Assembly: GCF_031458095.1 (NCBI RefSeq)
Contig: NZ_JAVDXU010000003.1
Span: 779,452 to 843,451 of the forward strand
DNA length: 64,000 bases
Direction: 5' to 3'
Origin: Pelomonas saccharophila_A
GTDB taxonomy: Bacteria > Pseudomonadota > Gammaproteobacteria > Burkholderiales > Burkholderiaceae_C
Position 1 is the stretch's first letter, and each line of letters begins with the position of its first letter. Positions 53,206-62,090 of this stretch are shown here, one piece after another. The notes beneath the pieces are model-generated. The model did no database searches. It was not told where the DNA came from and was given only the letters and a program-made list of their open reading frames with translations. The position numbers and the translations under genes were made by a program.

Positions 53206-54344
53206 TTCTGCACCACACGGTCGAAGACAACAGCTGCCACCAGCACCTGGCCGAGCACGACCATGCGCCAGCCGATGGCCACATCGGTCAGCAGCAGGCC
53301 GCTGTCGATGCTCTGGATGATGAGGGCGCCCAGCACGGTGCCGCCGACGCTGCCGCTGCCACCGGCCAGGCTCACGCCACCGATGACGGCCGCCGCGATG
53401 ACGGTCAGCTCCATGCCCGTACCCATGGAGTTGGTGCCCGCGTTCAGGCGCGCCATCGCGACAATGGCAGCCAGCGCCACGAGGGCCGCCAGCAGCAGGT
53501 TCAGCTGGATCATCACGCGTCGCACCGGAATGCCGGCCAGGCGCGCCGCGTCCGGGTTGCCGCCGATAGCGTAGACATAGCGGCCGAAGCGCGTGTGCTT
53601 GGCAATAAAGCCCAGCAGCAACACGACGGCCACCCAGATCACGAGCGGCAGCGGCAGGCCCTGGCCCTGCTCCTGGCCTTCGAGGCGATAAGCGTTGAAG
53701 ACGGCCACGGTGCCAAAGACCGCCAGCGCCGCGAGACCGGCCTTCAGCAGTTCATGCTTCACGTCGGCCGGCACGCCGCCGGCCCGGAGCTGCGCGCGGC
53801 GCTGCACGAGCTGCCAGCCCACAAGCAGGGCGACCAGCACAACGCCGAGCATCCAGCTGCCTCGCTCGCCAAGAGACCCGTCGAGACCGCCACCCAGAGC
53901 CAGCAGCCAGGGCTCGGTGATGGGCTGGGTCTTGCCGTCGGCGATCAGGAAAGCCACGCCGCGCAGCGACACCAGGCCGCCCAACGTCACGACAAAGGAC
54001 GGGATGCCGATGACGGCCGACAGCCAGCCCTGGAACAGGCCGACCAGCAATGCCAAGCCCAGGCCTGCGAACAACGAGGCGACGACCGACCAACCCTGGG
54101 TGTACTGCAGCCAGGCCATCAGCACGCCGACGGCGCCAAGCAGCGAGCCCACGGCGAGGTCGATCTGGCGCGCCACGATGATCAGCGCCATGCCGCTGGC
54201 GACGATGCCGACGACGGCCGTCTGCTGGGCGATGTTGTAGAGGTTCTCCGCCGTCAGGAAGCTGCCGGTGAGGACGTGAAAGCCGATGGCAATGGCCACC
54301 AGCACGGCCACCATGACGGCGAGCCGCTGGGTCTGGGCGCTCAT
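53202..54344 (-). CDS. xylH: Sugar ABC transporter permease (XylH-like)
   Basis: A 380-residue permease of the BPD_transp_2 family with about 10 membrane segments. The family motif DLAVGSLLGAVGV follows the second or third segment, and the EAA-like region is GGNPDAARLAGIPVRRVM. The insertion around residues 195-225 (RRAQLRAGGVPADVKHELLK) is typical of XylH proteins, which are longer than RbsC. It lies 8 bases after the substrate-binding protein gene. Confidence 0.9.
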   Translation of the reverse strand: MSAQTQRLAVMVAVLVAIAIGFHVLTGSFLTAENLYNIAQQTAVVGIVASGMALIIVARQIDLAVGSLLGAVGVLMAWLQYTQGWSVVASLFAGLGLALLVGLFQGWLSAVIGIPSFVVTLGGLVSLRGVAFLIADGKTQPITEPWLLALGGGLDGSLGERGSWMLGVVLVALLVGWQLVQRRAQLRAGGVPADVKHELLKAGLAALAVFGTVAVFNAYRLEGQEQGQGLPLPLVIWVAVVLLLGFIAKHTRFGRYVYAIGGNPDAARLAGIPVRRVMIQLNLLLAALVALAAIVAMARLNAGTNSMGTGMELTVIAAAVIGGVSLAGGSGSVGGTVLGALIIQSIDSGLLLTDVAIGWRMVVLGQVLVAAVVFDRVVQK

Positions 54345-54352
54345 CGCCTCTC

Positions 54353-55378
54353 CTATTTGCAGGCCGCCGGGGCCTTGGCGGCATCCACGCCCTTGCAGAC
54401 GACGGCCTTGGACACCCAGCCGGCGCTGATGACCTGGTCGAGATTGGCTTGCGTGACGGCCACCGGCGCGAGGAATTTGGCCTGCAGCGAGACCTTGCGC
54501 TCGCCGCCGGCCCAGGGCGCGGCACCGTCGACCTTCTGGCCCGCCGCCAGTTGCACGGCGGCCGCTGCGGCCTCCTTGCCAAGCGCGCGCGAGTCCTTCC
54601 AGACCGAGACCGTCTGCGTGCCCAGCGCAATGCGGTTCAGCGCGGCATGGTCGGCGTCCTGGCCGCTGACCGGCACGCCCTTGATGCCACGGCCCCCCAG
54701 CGCGGCGATGGCGCCACCGGCCGTGCCGTCATTGCTGGCCACGACCGCGTCGACGCCGCCCTTCAGCCGGGTCAGGATCTGTTCCATGTTCTTCTGCGCC
54801 ACCTCGGGCTTCCAGCCGTCGGTGTATTCCTCGGCGACGATCTTCACGTCACCCTTCTTCACTGCATCCGCGAGCGCGTCCTGCTGACCGGCGCGCAGGA
54901 AGTCGGCATTCGGGTCGCTGGGCGAGCCCTTGATCATCACGTAACGGCCCTGCGGCTTGGCGGCCAGCACGGCCTTGGCCTGCAGGCGACCGACCTCGCG
55001 GTTGTCGAAGGTCAGGTAGAAGACCTCGGGGGCCTCGATGAGGCGGTCATAGGCCACCACCGGCACCTTGCGCGCCTTGGCCTTGTTCAGGGCCGGGATG
55101 ATGGCGTCCTTGTCCATGGCCAGGATGATGAGAACCTTGGCGCCCTTGGCCAGCAGCGATTCGACGTCGCCGATCTGCTTCTCGGGAGAGCCACCGGCGT
55201 CGGCTGACACATAGCTCGCGCCCTGGCGGGCGAGTTCGGCCTTGATCGCCGCCTCATCGGTCTTCCAGCGTTCTTCCTGGAAATTGGACCAGCTCACGCC
55301 GACCACCGGGCCGGCAGCCAACGCTGTCATCGAGGCCGTCAACAGCGTCGCCGCTGCCCACATCTGCTGCATTCGCAT
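54353..55378 (-). CDS. xylF: D-xylose ABC transporter substrate-binding protein (XylF-like)
   Basis: A 341-residue periplasmic binding protein with a signal peptide ending TALAA. The mature protein matches XylF in SWSNFQEERWKTDEAAIKAEL, AYDRLIEAPEVFYLTFDNREVG, DAVVASNDGTAGGAIAAL and SGQDAD, with sugar contacts in the usual places. It begins the transport operon. No xylose isomerase, kinase or regulator is adjacent, so how it is regulated is unknown. TAGAAT at 55413-55418 lies 35 bases upstream on its strand. Confidence 0.92.
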   Translation of the reverse strand: MRMQQMWAAATLLTASMTALAAGPVVGVSWSNFQEERWKTDEAAIKAELARQGASYVSADAGGSPEKQIGDVESLLAKGAKVLIILAMDKDAIIPALNKAKARKVPVVAYDRLIEAPEVFYLTFDNREVGRLQAKAVLAAKPQGRYVMIKGSPSDPNADFLRAGQQDALADAVKKGDVKIVAEEYTDGWKPEVAQKNMEQILTRLKGGVDAVVASNDGTAGGAIAALGGRGIKGVPVSGQDADHAALNRIALGTQTVSVWKDSRALGKEAAAAAVQLAAGQKVDGAAPWAGGERKVSLQAKFLAPVAVTQANLDQVISAGWVSKAVVCKGVDAAKAPAACK

Positions 55379-55412
55379 CTTGTCTCCAACGCCCTTGTCG
55401 TGCGGGCCGCGG

Positions 55413-55418
55413 ATTCTA
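55413..55418 (-). promoter_or_regulatory. Candidate -10 box TAGAAT for xylFHG
   Basis: Reads TAGAAT on the - strand in the 117-base gap between the terminator at 55433-55460 and xylF. No clear -35 partner; the box fits the TAnnAT pattern of this genome. Confidence 0.4.
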
Positions 55419-55432
55419 GGAACGCAGGCAAC

Positions 55433-55460
55433 AAAAAAGCGACCCTCTCGGGTCGCCTTT
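55433..55460 (-). terminator. Rho-independent terminator of the DUF4148 gene
   Basis: A 7-base-pair GC-rich stem (GCGACCC 55439-55445 with GGGTCGC 55450-55456) and a TCTC/GAGA loop, followed on the - strand by six T. It separates the small DUF4148 gene from xylF. The + strand side also has a short T run, so it may work weakly both ways. Confidence 0.85.
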
Positions 55461-55495
55461 CATCGGTTTGAAACCGCTTTGTTTCAGCGCTCGGC

Positions 55496-55867
55496 TTAAC
55501 GCGAAGCCAGGCCGGTGGCGGGGCGCACGATGCGGGCCGGGAAGTCGCCCAGTTCGCGGGCGGCGTTCTCGCCATGATCGGCAGCCAGGGCGGCGGCCGT
55601 CTTCTCGTCAGCGCGCACTTCGGTGGGCTTGACGCTCAGAATGGCTTGGCGCGGCAGCTTGGCAGTGGCAACGGCGGCCTTGGCACTGGCGGGGGTCGTC
55701 ACTTCGACGCCCTTTTCGCCTTGGATGGCGGCCAGTTCACCGCTGTTGCGGGCGGCGACCAGGTCGGCAACGACTTGCTCGCGGGTCAGCGGGGTGGCGG
55801 TTTGGGCGGATGCGGCACCCGCGGCGACGAGGGCGATGGCGGCGATGACGGTGGACAGCTTGCTCAT
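55496..55867 (-). CDS. Small secreted DUF4148 protein
   Basis: A 123-residue protein with a signal peptide (TVIAAIALVAAGAASA/QT) and the DUF4148 signature LTREQVVADLVAARNSGELA right after the cleavage site. The rest is low-complexity, Ala-rich. Such proteins are common in Burkholderiales in multiple copies with no assigned function. The ATG at 55867 has AAGGAG 7 bases before it. It is a single-gene unit with its own terminator. Confidence 0.85.
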   Translation of the reverse strand: MSKLSTVIAAIALVAAGAASAQTATPLTREQVVADLVAARNSGELAAIQGEKGVEVTTPASAKAAVATAKLPRQAILSVKPTEVRADEKTAAALAADHGENAARELGDFPARIVRPATGLASR

Positions 55868-56050
55868 GACGGGCTCCTTCAACTACTGGCAGGAACGTCC
55901 TGCTTGGGGTCATTCGGACATCGCGACCGCGGTGTCCATGGCCCGAACTGTAGGGAGCCGGCCTCAGTAGAAATACTAGGCTGGCGGGAACTGACTATTC
56001 ATTTGACGCAAACAGTCATCCCTAGATCGTCATCGCTTCGCCACATCCAA

Positions 56051-56839
56051 TCAACGGTGTTCGAAGTTCGGCGCGCGCTTGGCCAGGAAGGCCTCCATGC
56101 CTTCGCGCTGGTCATGGCTGCCGAACAGCGCATGGAAATAGCGGCGCTCCACGGCCACGCCATCGGTCAGCGGGCCCTGGTAGGCGAGGTTGACGAGTTC
56201 CTTGATCAGCATGACCGAGGGGCCGCTGAAGCCATTGATGGTTTCGGCCGCGGCCAGCGCCTCTTCCAGCAGCTTGTCGGCCGGCACGACGCGCGACACC
56301 AGGCCGGCGCTCTCGGCCTCGGCTGCAGCCATCATGCGGGCGGTCAGCAGCATGTCCATGGCCTTGCTCTTGCCGACGGCGCGCGGCAAGCGCTGGGTGC
56401 CGCCGGCGCCGGGCACGATGCCGAGCTTGATCTCGGGCTGGCCAAACTTGGCCGAGTCGGCGGCGATGATGAAGTCGCACATCATGGCCAGCTCGCAGCC
56501 GCCGCCGAGGGCAAAGCCGGCCACCGCGGCGATGACGGGCTTGCGCACCTGCAGGATGGTTTCCCAGTTCTTGGAGATCAGGCCGCTCTTGAAGGCCGTC
56601 GCGAAGGTGTGGGGCAGCATGGTCGGGATATCGGCGCCGGCCGCAAAGGCGCGCTCCGAGCCGGTCAGCACGATGCAGCCGATGCTGTCGTCGGCGTCGA
56701 AGGCGAGCAGGGCCTCGCCCATCTCGTCCATCAGTTGGTCGTTCAACGCGTTCAGCGCCTTGGGGCGGTTCAGCGTGATCAGCGCGGTCTTGCGCGGGCC
56801 TTCGCCGTGGACGGCGGTGATGATGCATTCATAGGTCAT
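56051..56839 (-). CDS. Enoyl-CoA hydratase/isomerase family protein
   Basis: A 262-residue crotonase-fold enzyme. Oxyanion-hole residues are in AAGADI and GFALGGGCE; the catalytic pair Glu116 and Glu136 has the 20-residue spacing of true hydratases (in GGCELA and GQPEIKLG). It would hydrate trans-2-enoyl-CoA in fatty-acid or phenylacetate breakdown. It is the last gene of the run beginning with the ubiH-type gene; its ATG overlaps the DUF3108 gene stop by 4 bases, and AGGAGA lies 8 bases before it. Confidence 0.92.
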   Translation of the reverse strand: MTYECIITAVHGEGPRKTALITLNRPKALNALNDQLMDEMGEALLAFDADDSIGCIVLTGSERAFAAGADIPTMLPHTFATAFKSGLISKNWETILQVRKPVIAAVAGFALGGGCELAMMCDFIIAADSAKFGQPEIKLGIVPGAGGTQRLPRAVGKSKAMDMLLTARMMAAAEAESAGLVSRVVPADKLLEEALAAAETINGFSGPSVMLIKELVNLAYQGPLTDGVAVERRYFHALFGSHDQREGMEAFLAKRAPNFEHR

Positions 56840-57927
56840 TGGGACAGTCTCCTGGGGATGCCGTTGGTTGATTCTGGCGCGGCTTGCAGCGGCGCGCTCC
56901 TGAGCATGAGGTCGATATAGGTGTCGGCGTCCTGGCGGATGAGCAGGCGCACGGGCAGGAATTGCAGCGACGGCGCCAGCCAGACCTCGGCGGCCAGGTC
57001 GCCACCGGCAGGCGCCCGGGTCGGCCTGAGGTGCCAGCTGGCCAAGGGGCCCATCGGCGTGTCCAGCATCTCCTCGCCCACCACTTCGTATTGCCAGGCG
57101 TATTGCCGGCGTGGCAGCACCAGCGGGAACTGCACGGTGCGTCCGGCCTGCAGCGGCTCGCGGCCGGTCAGGAAGAGCCAGGTCAACTGGACGAACTGGC
57201 TGGCGGAGTCCTGCGCGCCACGCTGCGACGGCTCGCGCGCGCCGCTGGCGAGCTGGACTTGGGTTCCGAGGAAGAACACGCTGGCGCGCCGGGCATCGCT
57301 GAGAACGACCTTGGTCTCCTCGTCATAGCGCTGCGGCGCAATGCCCTCGGGCGTCAGCAAGCCCTGGCTGCTCATGCGGCGCGAGATCAGCGGCGCGAAG
57401 CCAGGGCCGACGCCGACGTCCAGGTGGACCTGATAGTCGCGCCCCTGGCGCAGCCACTCGACCTGGGCCTGACCGCTGACCGGGCCGCGATAGTTGCCCG
57501 TCAGCACATAGCTCAGGCGCGTGGACAGCGGCCACTCGGGACCGGGCTCGCCATCGGCCGGCGCCGATGCAGCCATGGCGACGGATGCGGCTTCGGCGGG
57601 CGCCGATGCAGCCTGCACGACAGGCTCGCCAGGCGGCACTGGGGTGGCCTCAGGCACATGAGCCGAGGCCGCGCTTGCCGGCAGCGCAGGGGCGGCCAGG
57701 GGCACTGGCGTCTGCCGCGGCTTCGATCGCCGTGGCGGCTGTGCGCGCATGGCGGGCGGCTCCTGCAGCTGCATCTCCCGCACCAGGGCCACCTGCATGC
57801 GCGGCGGCATGGGTGGCGGGCCGTCGCTGACCCAGCCCTCCTGGATGCGCTGCACCTCCCGGCCCAGCAGCAGATGCAGCATCAGCACGGCCAGCACCAG
57901 CAGGCCCGGTGGCCGCGGTGTTCTCAT
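56836..57927 (-). CDS. DUF3108 family envelope protein
   Basis: A 363-residue protein with an N-terminal hydrophobic segment (LLVLAVLMLHLLLG), a Pro/Ala-rich linker (residues 45-125) and a C-terminal DUF3108-like beta domain with LSYVLTGNYRGPVSGQAQVEWL and AAEVWLAPSLQFLPVRLLI. Such proteins are widespread in Betaproteobacteria and lack a known function; periplasmic placement is likely. It starts 8 bases downstream of the M61 peptidase stop. Confidence 0.8.
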   Translation of the reverse strand: MRTPRPPGLLVLAVLMLHLLLGREVQRIQEGWVSDGPPPMPPRMQVALVREMQLQEPPAMRAQPPRRSKPRQTPVPLAAPALPASAASAHVPEATPVPPGEPVVQAASAPAEAASVAMAASAPADGEPGPEWPLSTRLSYVLTGNYRGPVSGQAQVEWLRQGRDYQVHLDVGVGPGFAPLISRRMSSQGLLTPEGIAPQRYDEETKVVLSDARRASVFFLGTQVQLASGAREPSQRGAQDSASQFVQLTWLFLTGREPLQAGRTVQFPLVLPRRQYAWQYEVVGEEMLDTPMGPLASWHLRPTRAPAGGDLAAEVWLAPSLQFLPVRLLIRQDADTYIDLMLRSAPLQAAPESTNGIPRRLSQ

Positions 57928-57934
57928 CGTGGGC

Positions 57935-59647
57935 TCAGGCGCCGAGCCAGCGGCGGCGTGTGGCGTGAGGACCGTCGGCCAGCGTCAGCGCGACGGCCGC
58001 AGAGCGCGAGGCCGGCAGGTCGACGTCGAGCTCAACGAGGCGCTGATCGCGGCTGACGAGCAGGCGCAGCCGGGTCCCGCCACTGCCCAGCAGGCTCAGC
58101 ACATCGTCGAGCCGGCGCAGCCGCCAGCCATTGCAGCCGAGGATCTCGTCGCGCGCATTGAGGCCGCCCGCCTCGGCGGCGCCACCGGTCAGCACATGGG
58201 TGACGCCAATACCCGTCAGCGCCGCCTCGCGCACACGCAACCCCAGGCGTTGGGCAACGCTCGCGCGCCCTTCATCGCGCCAGGTGACACCCTGCCCTTC
58301 GAGCAGCTCGCGCAGCGGCAGCTCGTCGGTGCCATGCACCCACGCCTGCAACTGCGCCGCGATGTCTGCGCCGCCCAGGGCCGTCACGGCCGCCAGGATG
58401 TCGGCCTCGCTGATGGGGCCGCCGGCGCTGCGCTTCCACAGCCGCGTCATCAGAGCGTCCAGGCTGGACTTGCGCCCGCGCAGGCTCAGGTCCAGACAGA
58501 GGGCCACGAGAGCACCCTGGGCGTAGTAGTTGCTCGCCGCATTGACGCTGTTCTCGTCGGGCCGGTAGTACTTGGTCCAGGCCTCGAAGCTCGCCGACGC
58601 CAGCGGCTGCACTTGCCGGCCAGGGCCGGCCAGCACGCCATTGACAGAAGCGGCCAGCAGCTTCAGATAGCGCGGTCCATCGACCAGACCTGCACGCCGC
58701 AGCATCAGCTCGTCGTAATAGCTCGTGAAGCCCTCGAAGAACCACAGCAGCTCGGTGTAGTTCTCGCGCTGGTAGTCGAAGCTGGCGAACTCCGCCGGGC
58801 GCAGCCGCTTCACATTCCAGGCATGGAAGTATTCGTGGCTGAACAGGCCCAGCAGGCGGGCGTAGTTGTCGCTCGGCGTTGCGGCTTCGGCGGCCGTGGG
58901 CAACTCGCGTCGCGCGCAGATCAGGGCCGTGCTGGCACGGTGCTCCAGCCCGCCATGGCCATCGTCCACCGCCCAGAGCAGGAAGCTGTAGCGTTCGAAG
59001 GGCGCTGCGCCCCAAAAGCCGATCTGGGTCTCGCAGATGCGCTGGACGTCGGCCAGCAGGCGCTCGCCGTCAAAGCTGGGCCAGGCGCCGGCCACGACGA
59101 TGCGATGCGGCACACCGGCCGCGACGAACTCGCCCTGCCAGTGCGGGCCGATCTCGAAGGGATGGTCGAGCAGTTCGTCGTAGTCGGCGGCCTGCCAGCC
59201 GCCGTCATCCGCGGCACGCATCTCGGTCGCGACACGCCAGCCCTTGGGCAGGCCCGCGAGCTCGATGCGATGCGCCTGAGCTTCACGGCCGTGGGCGCGC
59301 AGGCACAAGCTGCTGGCATTGAAGAAGGCGCGCTGGCTGTCCAGCCACGCCGTTCGCACCGAGGCGTCGAAGGCATAGACCTCGTAGCTCAGCACCAGGG
59401 CCGCACGGCCGCTGCAACGCACGCGCCAGCTGGCCTTGTCGAGCTGCTCGACCGTCAGCTCATTGCTGCCCTGCCGGGCCGTCAAGCGGCTTAGCTGCTT
59501 GGCGAATTCGCGCACCAGATAGCTGCCCGGAATCCATACCGGCAGGCTGAAGACCTGCTCGGCCGCTGGATGGGTGAGAGTCAGCGTGACGCGATAGCGG
59601 TGGGCCGCTGTGTCGGCCAGCTCGACGCGGTAGCTCGGCCCGCGCAT
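57935..59647 (-). CDS. M61 glycyl-aminopeptidase family protein with PDZ domain
   Basis: A 570-residue protein, typical in length for the family. Zinc site HEYFH is at 271-275 (Glu272 catalytic), with GLEH and STALI before it as usual. The central part has YDELMLRRAGL; the C-terminal 100 residues form a PDZ domain (VLTGGAAEAGGLNARDEILGCNGWRL). No signal peptide is visible, so it is probably cytoplasmic or exported by another route. Its ATG overlaps the upstream stop (TGATG). The ORF runs to 60016, but the family N-terminus begins at the ATG at 59647. Confidence 0.9.
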   Translation of the reverse strand: MRGPSYRVELADTAAHRYRVTLTLTHPAAEQVFSLPVWIPGSYLVREFAKQLSRLTARQGSNELTVEQLDKASWRVRCSGRAALVLSYEVYAFDASVRTAWLDSQRAFFNASSLCLRAHGREAQAHRIELAGLPKGWRVATEMRAADDGGWQAADYDELLDHPFEIGPHWQGEFVAAGVPHRIVVAGAWPSFDGERLLADVQRICETQIGFWGAAPFERYSFLLWAVDDGHGGLEHRASTALICARRELPTAAEAATPSDNYARLLGLFSHEYFHAWNVKRLRPAEFASFDYQRENYTELLWFFEGFTSYYDELMLRRAGLVDGPRYLKLLAASVNGVLAGPGRQVQPLASASFEAWTKYYRPDENSVNAASNYYAQGALVALCLDLSLRGRKSSLDALMTRLWKRSAGGPISEADILAAVTALGGADIAAQLQAWVHGTDELPLRELLEGQGVTWRDEGRASVAQRLGLRVREAALTGIGVTHVLTGGAAEAGGLNARDEILGCNGWRLRRLDDVLSLLGSGGTRLRLLVSRDQRLVELDVDLPASRSAAVALTLADGPHATRRRWLGA

Positions 59648-60084
59648 CAGCTGCCCGCGGCGGCGAGGAAGCAGCTCAGCGCCGCAACGGCCGTGAGCCG
59701 GAAGCGCAGCGTCAACCAATCGGCCGCGCCCAGCTGAGGATAGACGCGCCGGTCGACGAGATAGCAGGCGACCAGCACGCCGCCGTGCAGGGCCAGCCCT
59801 GCATAGGGCGGCATCACGACGCCCAGCCAGCCCAGCAGCATGGCGCAGACGCCCCAGACCAGGGGCTGACGCGCCGGCAGGCCACCGGCGAAGGACAGGC
59901 CCCAATGGATGCCGCCGAGAAAGGCGATGGTCAGGCCGGCATAGGCCGACATGGCCAGGCTGACAAAGGTGTGCTGGTCGAGGTCCCGGTCGCCGATCAG
60001 CCAGATCAGCGCGCAACCGAGCAGAAAGGGCATCAGGCCGGCATAGCCCAGGCGATGCGCGAGCTCGCGGCGATCGGCGCTCAT
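59647..60084 (-). CDS. DUF3429 family membrane protein
   Basis: A 145-residue protein with four hydrophobic segments: LGYAGLMPFLLGCALIWL, LAMSAYAGLTIAFLGGIHWGL, LVWGVCAMLLGWLGVVM and AALSCFLAAA. The FLGGIHWG motif is a recognised feature of DUF3429. Function is unknown. The ATG at 60084 is 5 bases after the dsbC stop; earlier in-frame starts run into dsbC. Confidence 0.85.
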   Translation of the reverse strand: MSADRRELAHRLGYAGLMPFLLGCALIWLIGDRDLDQHTFVSLAMSAYAGLTIAFLGGIHWGLSFAGGLPARQPLVWGVCAMLLGWLGVVMPPYAGLALHGGVLVACYLVDRRVYPQLGAADWLTLRFRLTAVAALSCFLAAAGS

Positions 60085-60088
60085 CGTC

Positions 60089-60823
60089 TCAGGACTTGCT
60101 GGCCGCCGCGGCCAGGGCTTGCAGGCGCTTCTCCAGTTCCACCGGGCCAACGGCGCCAGGGATGCGGTTGCCGTCTTCCAGCAGGATGGCTGGCGTGCCG
60201 TTCACATGGATCTTGCGCGACAGCGCGAGATTGCGCTCGATGGCGGCGTCATCGCAGGAGGCCGGCGGCTTGCCGGGCTGCTCGCCCTTCAGCATCCAGC
60301 CCAGCCAGGCGTTGGCGTTGTCCTTGGCGCACCAGATCGCGCGCGTCTTCTCGGGGGAGTCCCCGCCCAGGATGGGGATGAGGAAGGTGTAGACGGTGAC
60401 GTCCTTGAGCTCCTGCAGGCCCTTCTCGAAGCGCTTGCAATAGCCGCAATTGGGATCGGCGAAGACGGCAATGCGGCGCTTGCCGTTGCCGTTCTTCCAC
60501 ATGACCGCATCCTTGAAGGGCAGGCTGGCGAAGTCGATCCGGTTGAGTTGGGTGACGCGCTCCTCGGTCAGGTTCTTCTTGGCCTTCAGATCGAAGAGCT
60601 CGCCTTCGATGAGGAAATTGGCCCCTGCGTCGGTGTAGCGGATCTCATTGCCGATGCGCACCTCCCACAGCCCCGGCATGGCCGCGGGCCGGACCTCGTC
60701 GATCTTGGGCGCATTGGGCATGCGCTCGGCGAAGGCCTTGCGGATGGCAGCTTCATTGGCCAAGGCAGGCAGGCTGAGGGTGGCAAGAACGACGGCCAGA
60801 AGGCGGAGGACGATGAAGCGCAC
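60089..60823 (-). CDS. dsbC: Thiol:disulfide interchange protein DsbC
   Basis: A 244-residue periplasmic disulfide isomerase. A signal peptide (LLAVVLATLSLPALA) is followed by the dimerisation domain and a thioredoxin fold with the active site CGYC at 126-129 and the cis-proline in NGTPAIL. A second cysteine pair (near WCAKD and SCDDA) matches the structural disulfide of DsbC. It rearranges incorrect disulfides in exported proteins, which could include the four-cysteine secreted protein in this window (inference). It begins with GTG at 60823. Confidence 0.93.
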   Translation of the reverse strand: MRFIVLRLLAVVLATLSLPALANEAAIRKAFAERMPNAPKIDEVRPAAMPGLWEVRIGNEIRYTDAGANFLIEGELFDLKAKKNLTEERVTQLNRIDFASLPFKDAVMWKNGNGKRRIAVFADPNCGYCKRFEKGLQELKDVTVYTFLIPILGGDSPEKTRAIWCAKDNANAWLGWMLKGEQPGKPPASCDDAAIERNLALSRKIHVNGTPAILLEDGNRIPGAVGPVELEKRLQALAAAASKS

Positions 60824-60844
60824 GGTGATGAGGCCGGTTGGAGG

Positions 60845-61966
60845 TCAGAGCCCGAGAGCACGCTGGGTCAGCCAGCGCTTGACGGGGGTGAGTTGATTGA
60901 GGGCATCCAGGCCGCGGTTGCGCAGGCCCTGGACGGCGGGAGAGGAATGGGCGAAGAGGCGCTGCAGCACATCGGTCAGCTCGCCCATGGCAAGCGTCGG
61001 TGCGAGGCGCTCGCGCGCGTAGCGGCGCAGCAGGCGTTCGTCGCCAAGCGGCCGCCAGGCTTCGCGCTGGGCCAGCACGCGGGCGAGCGCGGCGACATCG
61101 CCCAGGCCGAGGTTCAATCCCTGGCCGGCCAAGGGATGGACGATGTGGGCGGCGTCGCCCAGCAGCACCCAGCCCGCGCCGCTGACTGCATCTGCCCTGG
61201 CCAAGGCCAGAGGCCAGCTCGAGCGTTCGCTGCCGAGCTTCAGCTCTCCGGCCGCAGCGCCAGTGGCGGCGTTGAGTTCGCGTTCGAAGTCCGCGTCCGG
61301 CATGGCCTGCAACTGTTCGGCCCGCGCCTCGGCGCAGGACCAGACCAGGCCATAGGACGCCCCGGGCACCGGCTTCTCGAAAGGCAGCAGGGCCAGCACT
61401 TCGCCGCCCGGTTGGAACCACTGGCGGGCGACACCCTGGTGAGGCTGGTCTGCGCTCAGTCTTGCGGCCAGGGCACGGTGGCCATAGGGCTTGGGCTTGA
61501 ACGCCACGCCCAGCGCAGCGCGCGCGGCCGATTCGCGCCCCTCGCAAAGGGCCGTCAGCGCAGTCGGCGTGCCGTCGGCGACGTTATGGACATGGGGAGA
61601 AAAGCGCAGCGCGGTGGCCAGCTGGGCGTCCAGTGCAGCGGCGTCGACGATGACCGCCAGTTCGCGCAGGCCCTGCTGCCAAGCCGAAAAACTCAGCCGG
61701 CCGGCAGCCTGATCTGCACCCGTGTCGCCGCTGACGACCATGTCGTAGACCGGGCTGATGGCGTCGGCGGGCAGGCTGTCCCAGATCTTCAACTCGGTCA
61801 ACAGCGCCACCGAGGCCGCGTTGAGCGCGTAGGTCCGCACATCGTCCGCCCGGGGCGTTTCGGACGCGCCGGTCATGCCAACACTCAGCCCCTGCGCCGC
61901 CAGGCTCAACGCCAGGCTGCTGCCAACCGCGCCTCGACCTCTGACCAATACATCCACGCTTTGCAT
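60845..61966 (-). CDS. UbiH/UbiF/VisC-type FAD-dependent hydroxylase
   Basis: A 373-residue flavoprotein monooxygenase with the FAD motif GRGAVGSSLALSLAA at residues 10-24, and the late motif LLGDAAHIVHPLAGQGLNLGLGD. These enzymes hydroxylate the ring of ubiquinone intermediates; which position is unclear. The start at 61966 is 7 bases after a TACAAT box (61973-61978), so the transcript may be nearly leaderless. The frame is open to 62170, but the extra part is antisense to the ychF promoter region. Confidence 0.88.
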   Translation of the reverse strand: MQSVDVLVRGRGAVGSSLALSLAAQGLSVGMTGASETPRADDVRTYALNAASVALLTELKIWDSLPADAISPVYDMVVSGDTGADQAAGRLSFSAWQQGLRELAVIVDAAALDAQLATALRFSPHVHNVADGTPTALTALCEGRESAARAALGVAFKPKPYGHRALAARLSADQPHQGVARQWFQPGGEVLALLPFEKPVPGASYGLVWSCAEARAEQLQAMPDADFERELNAATGAAAGELKLGSERSSWPLALARADAVSGAGWVLLGDAAHIVHPLAGQGLNLGLGDVAALARVLAQREAWRPLGDERLLRRYARERLAPTLAMGELTDVLQRLFAHSSPAVQGLRNRGLDALNQLTPVKRWLTQRALGL

Positions 61967-61972
61967 CCGCCG

Positions 61973-61978
61973 ATTGTA
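61973..61978 (-). promoter_or_regulatory. Candidate -10 box TACAAT for the ubiH-type operon
   Basis: Reads TACAAT on the - strand, 7 bases upstream of the ATG at 61966. If used, the message starts at or very near the start codon. The same box precedes wzx and the GT2 gene. Confidence 0.45.
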
Positions 61979-62029
61979 GGCAGGGGGTATGACCGCGCTG
62001 GGGCTCGGGGCAGGCGGGCGCCGGCCGAC

Positions 62030-62035
62030 TAAAAT
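62030..62035 (+). promoter_or_regulatory. Candidate -10 box TAAAAT for ychF
   Basis: TAAAAT lies 56 bases before the ychF ATG at 62091, in a CTAAAATC context identical to that at 12679-12684. No clear -35. Confidence 0.45.
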
Positions 62036-62090
62036 CACCAGCTTCGGCACTGACCCTCCGCCAGTTGCCGCCCCACCAGAAAGACCCGTC

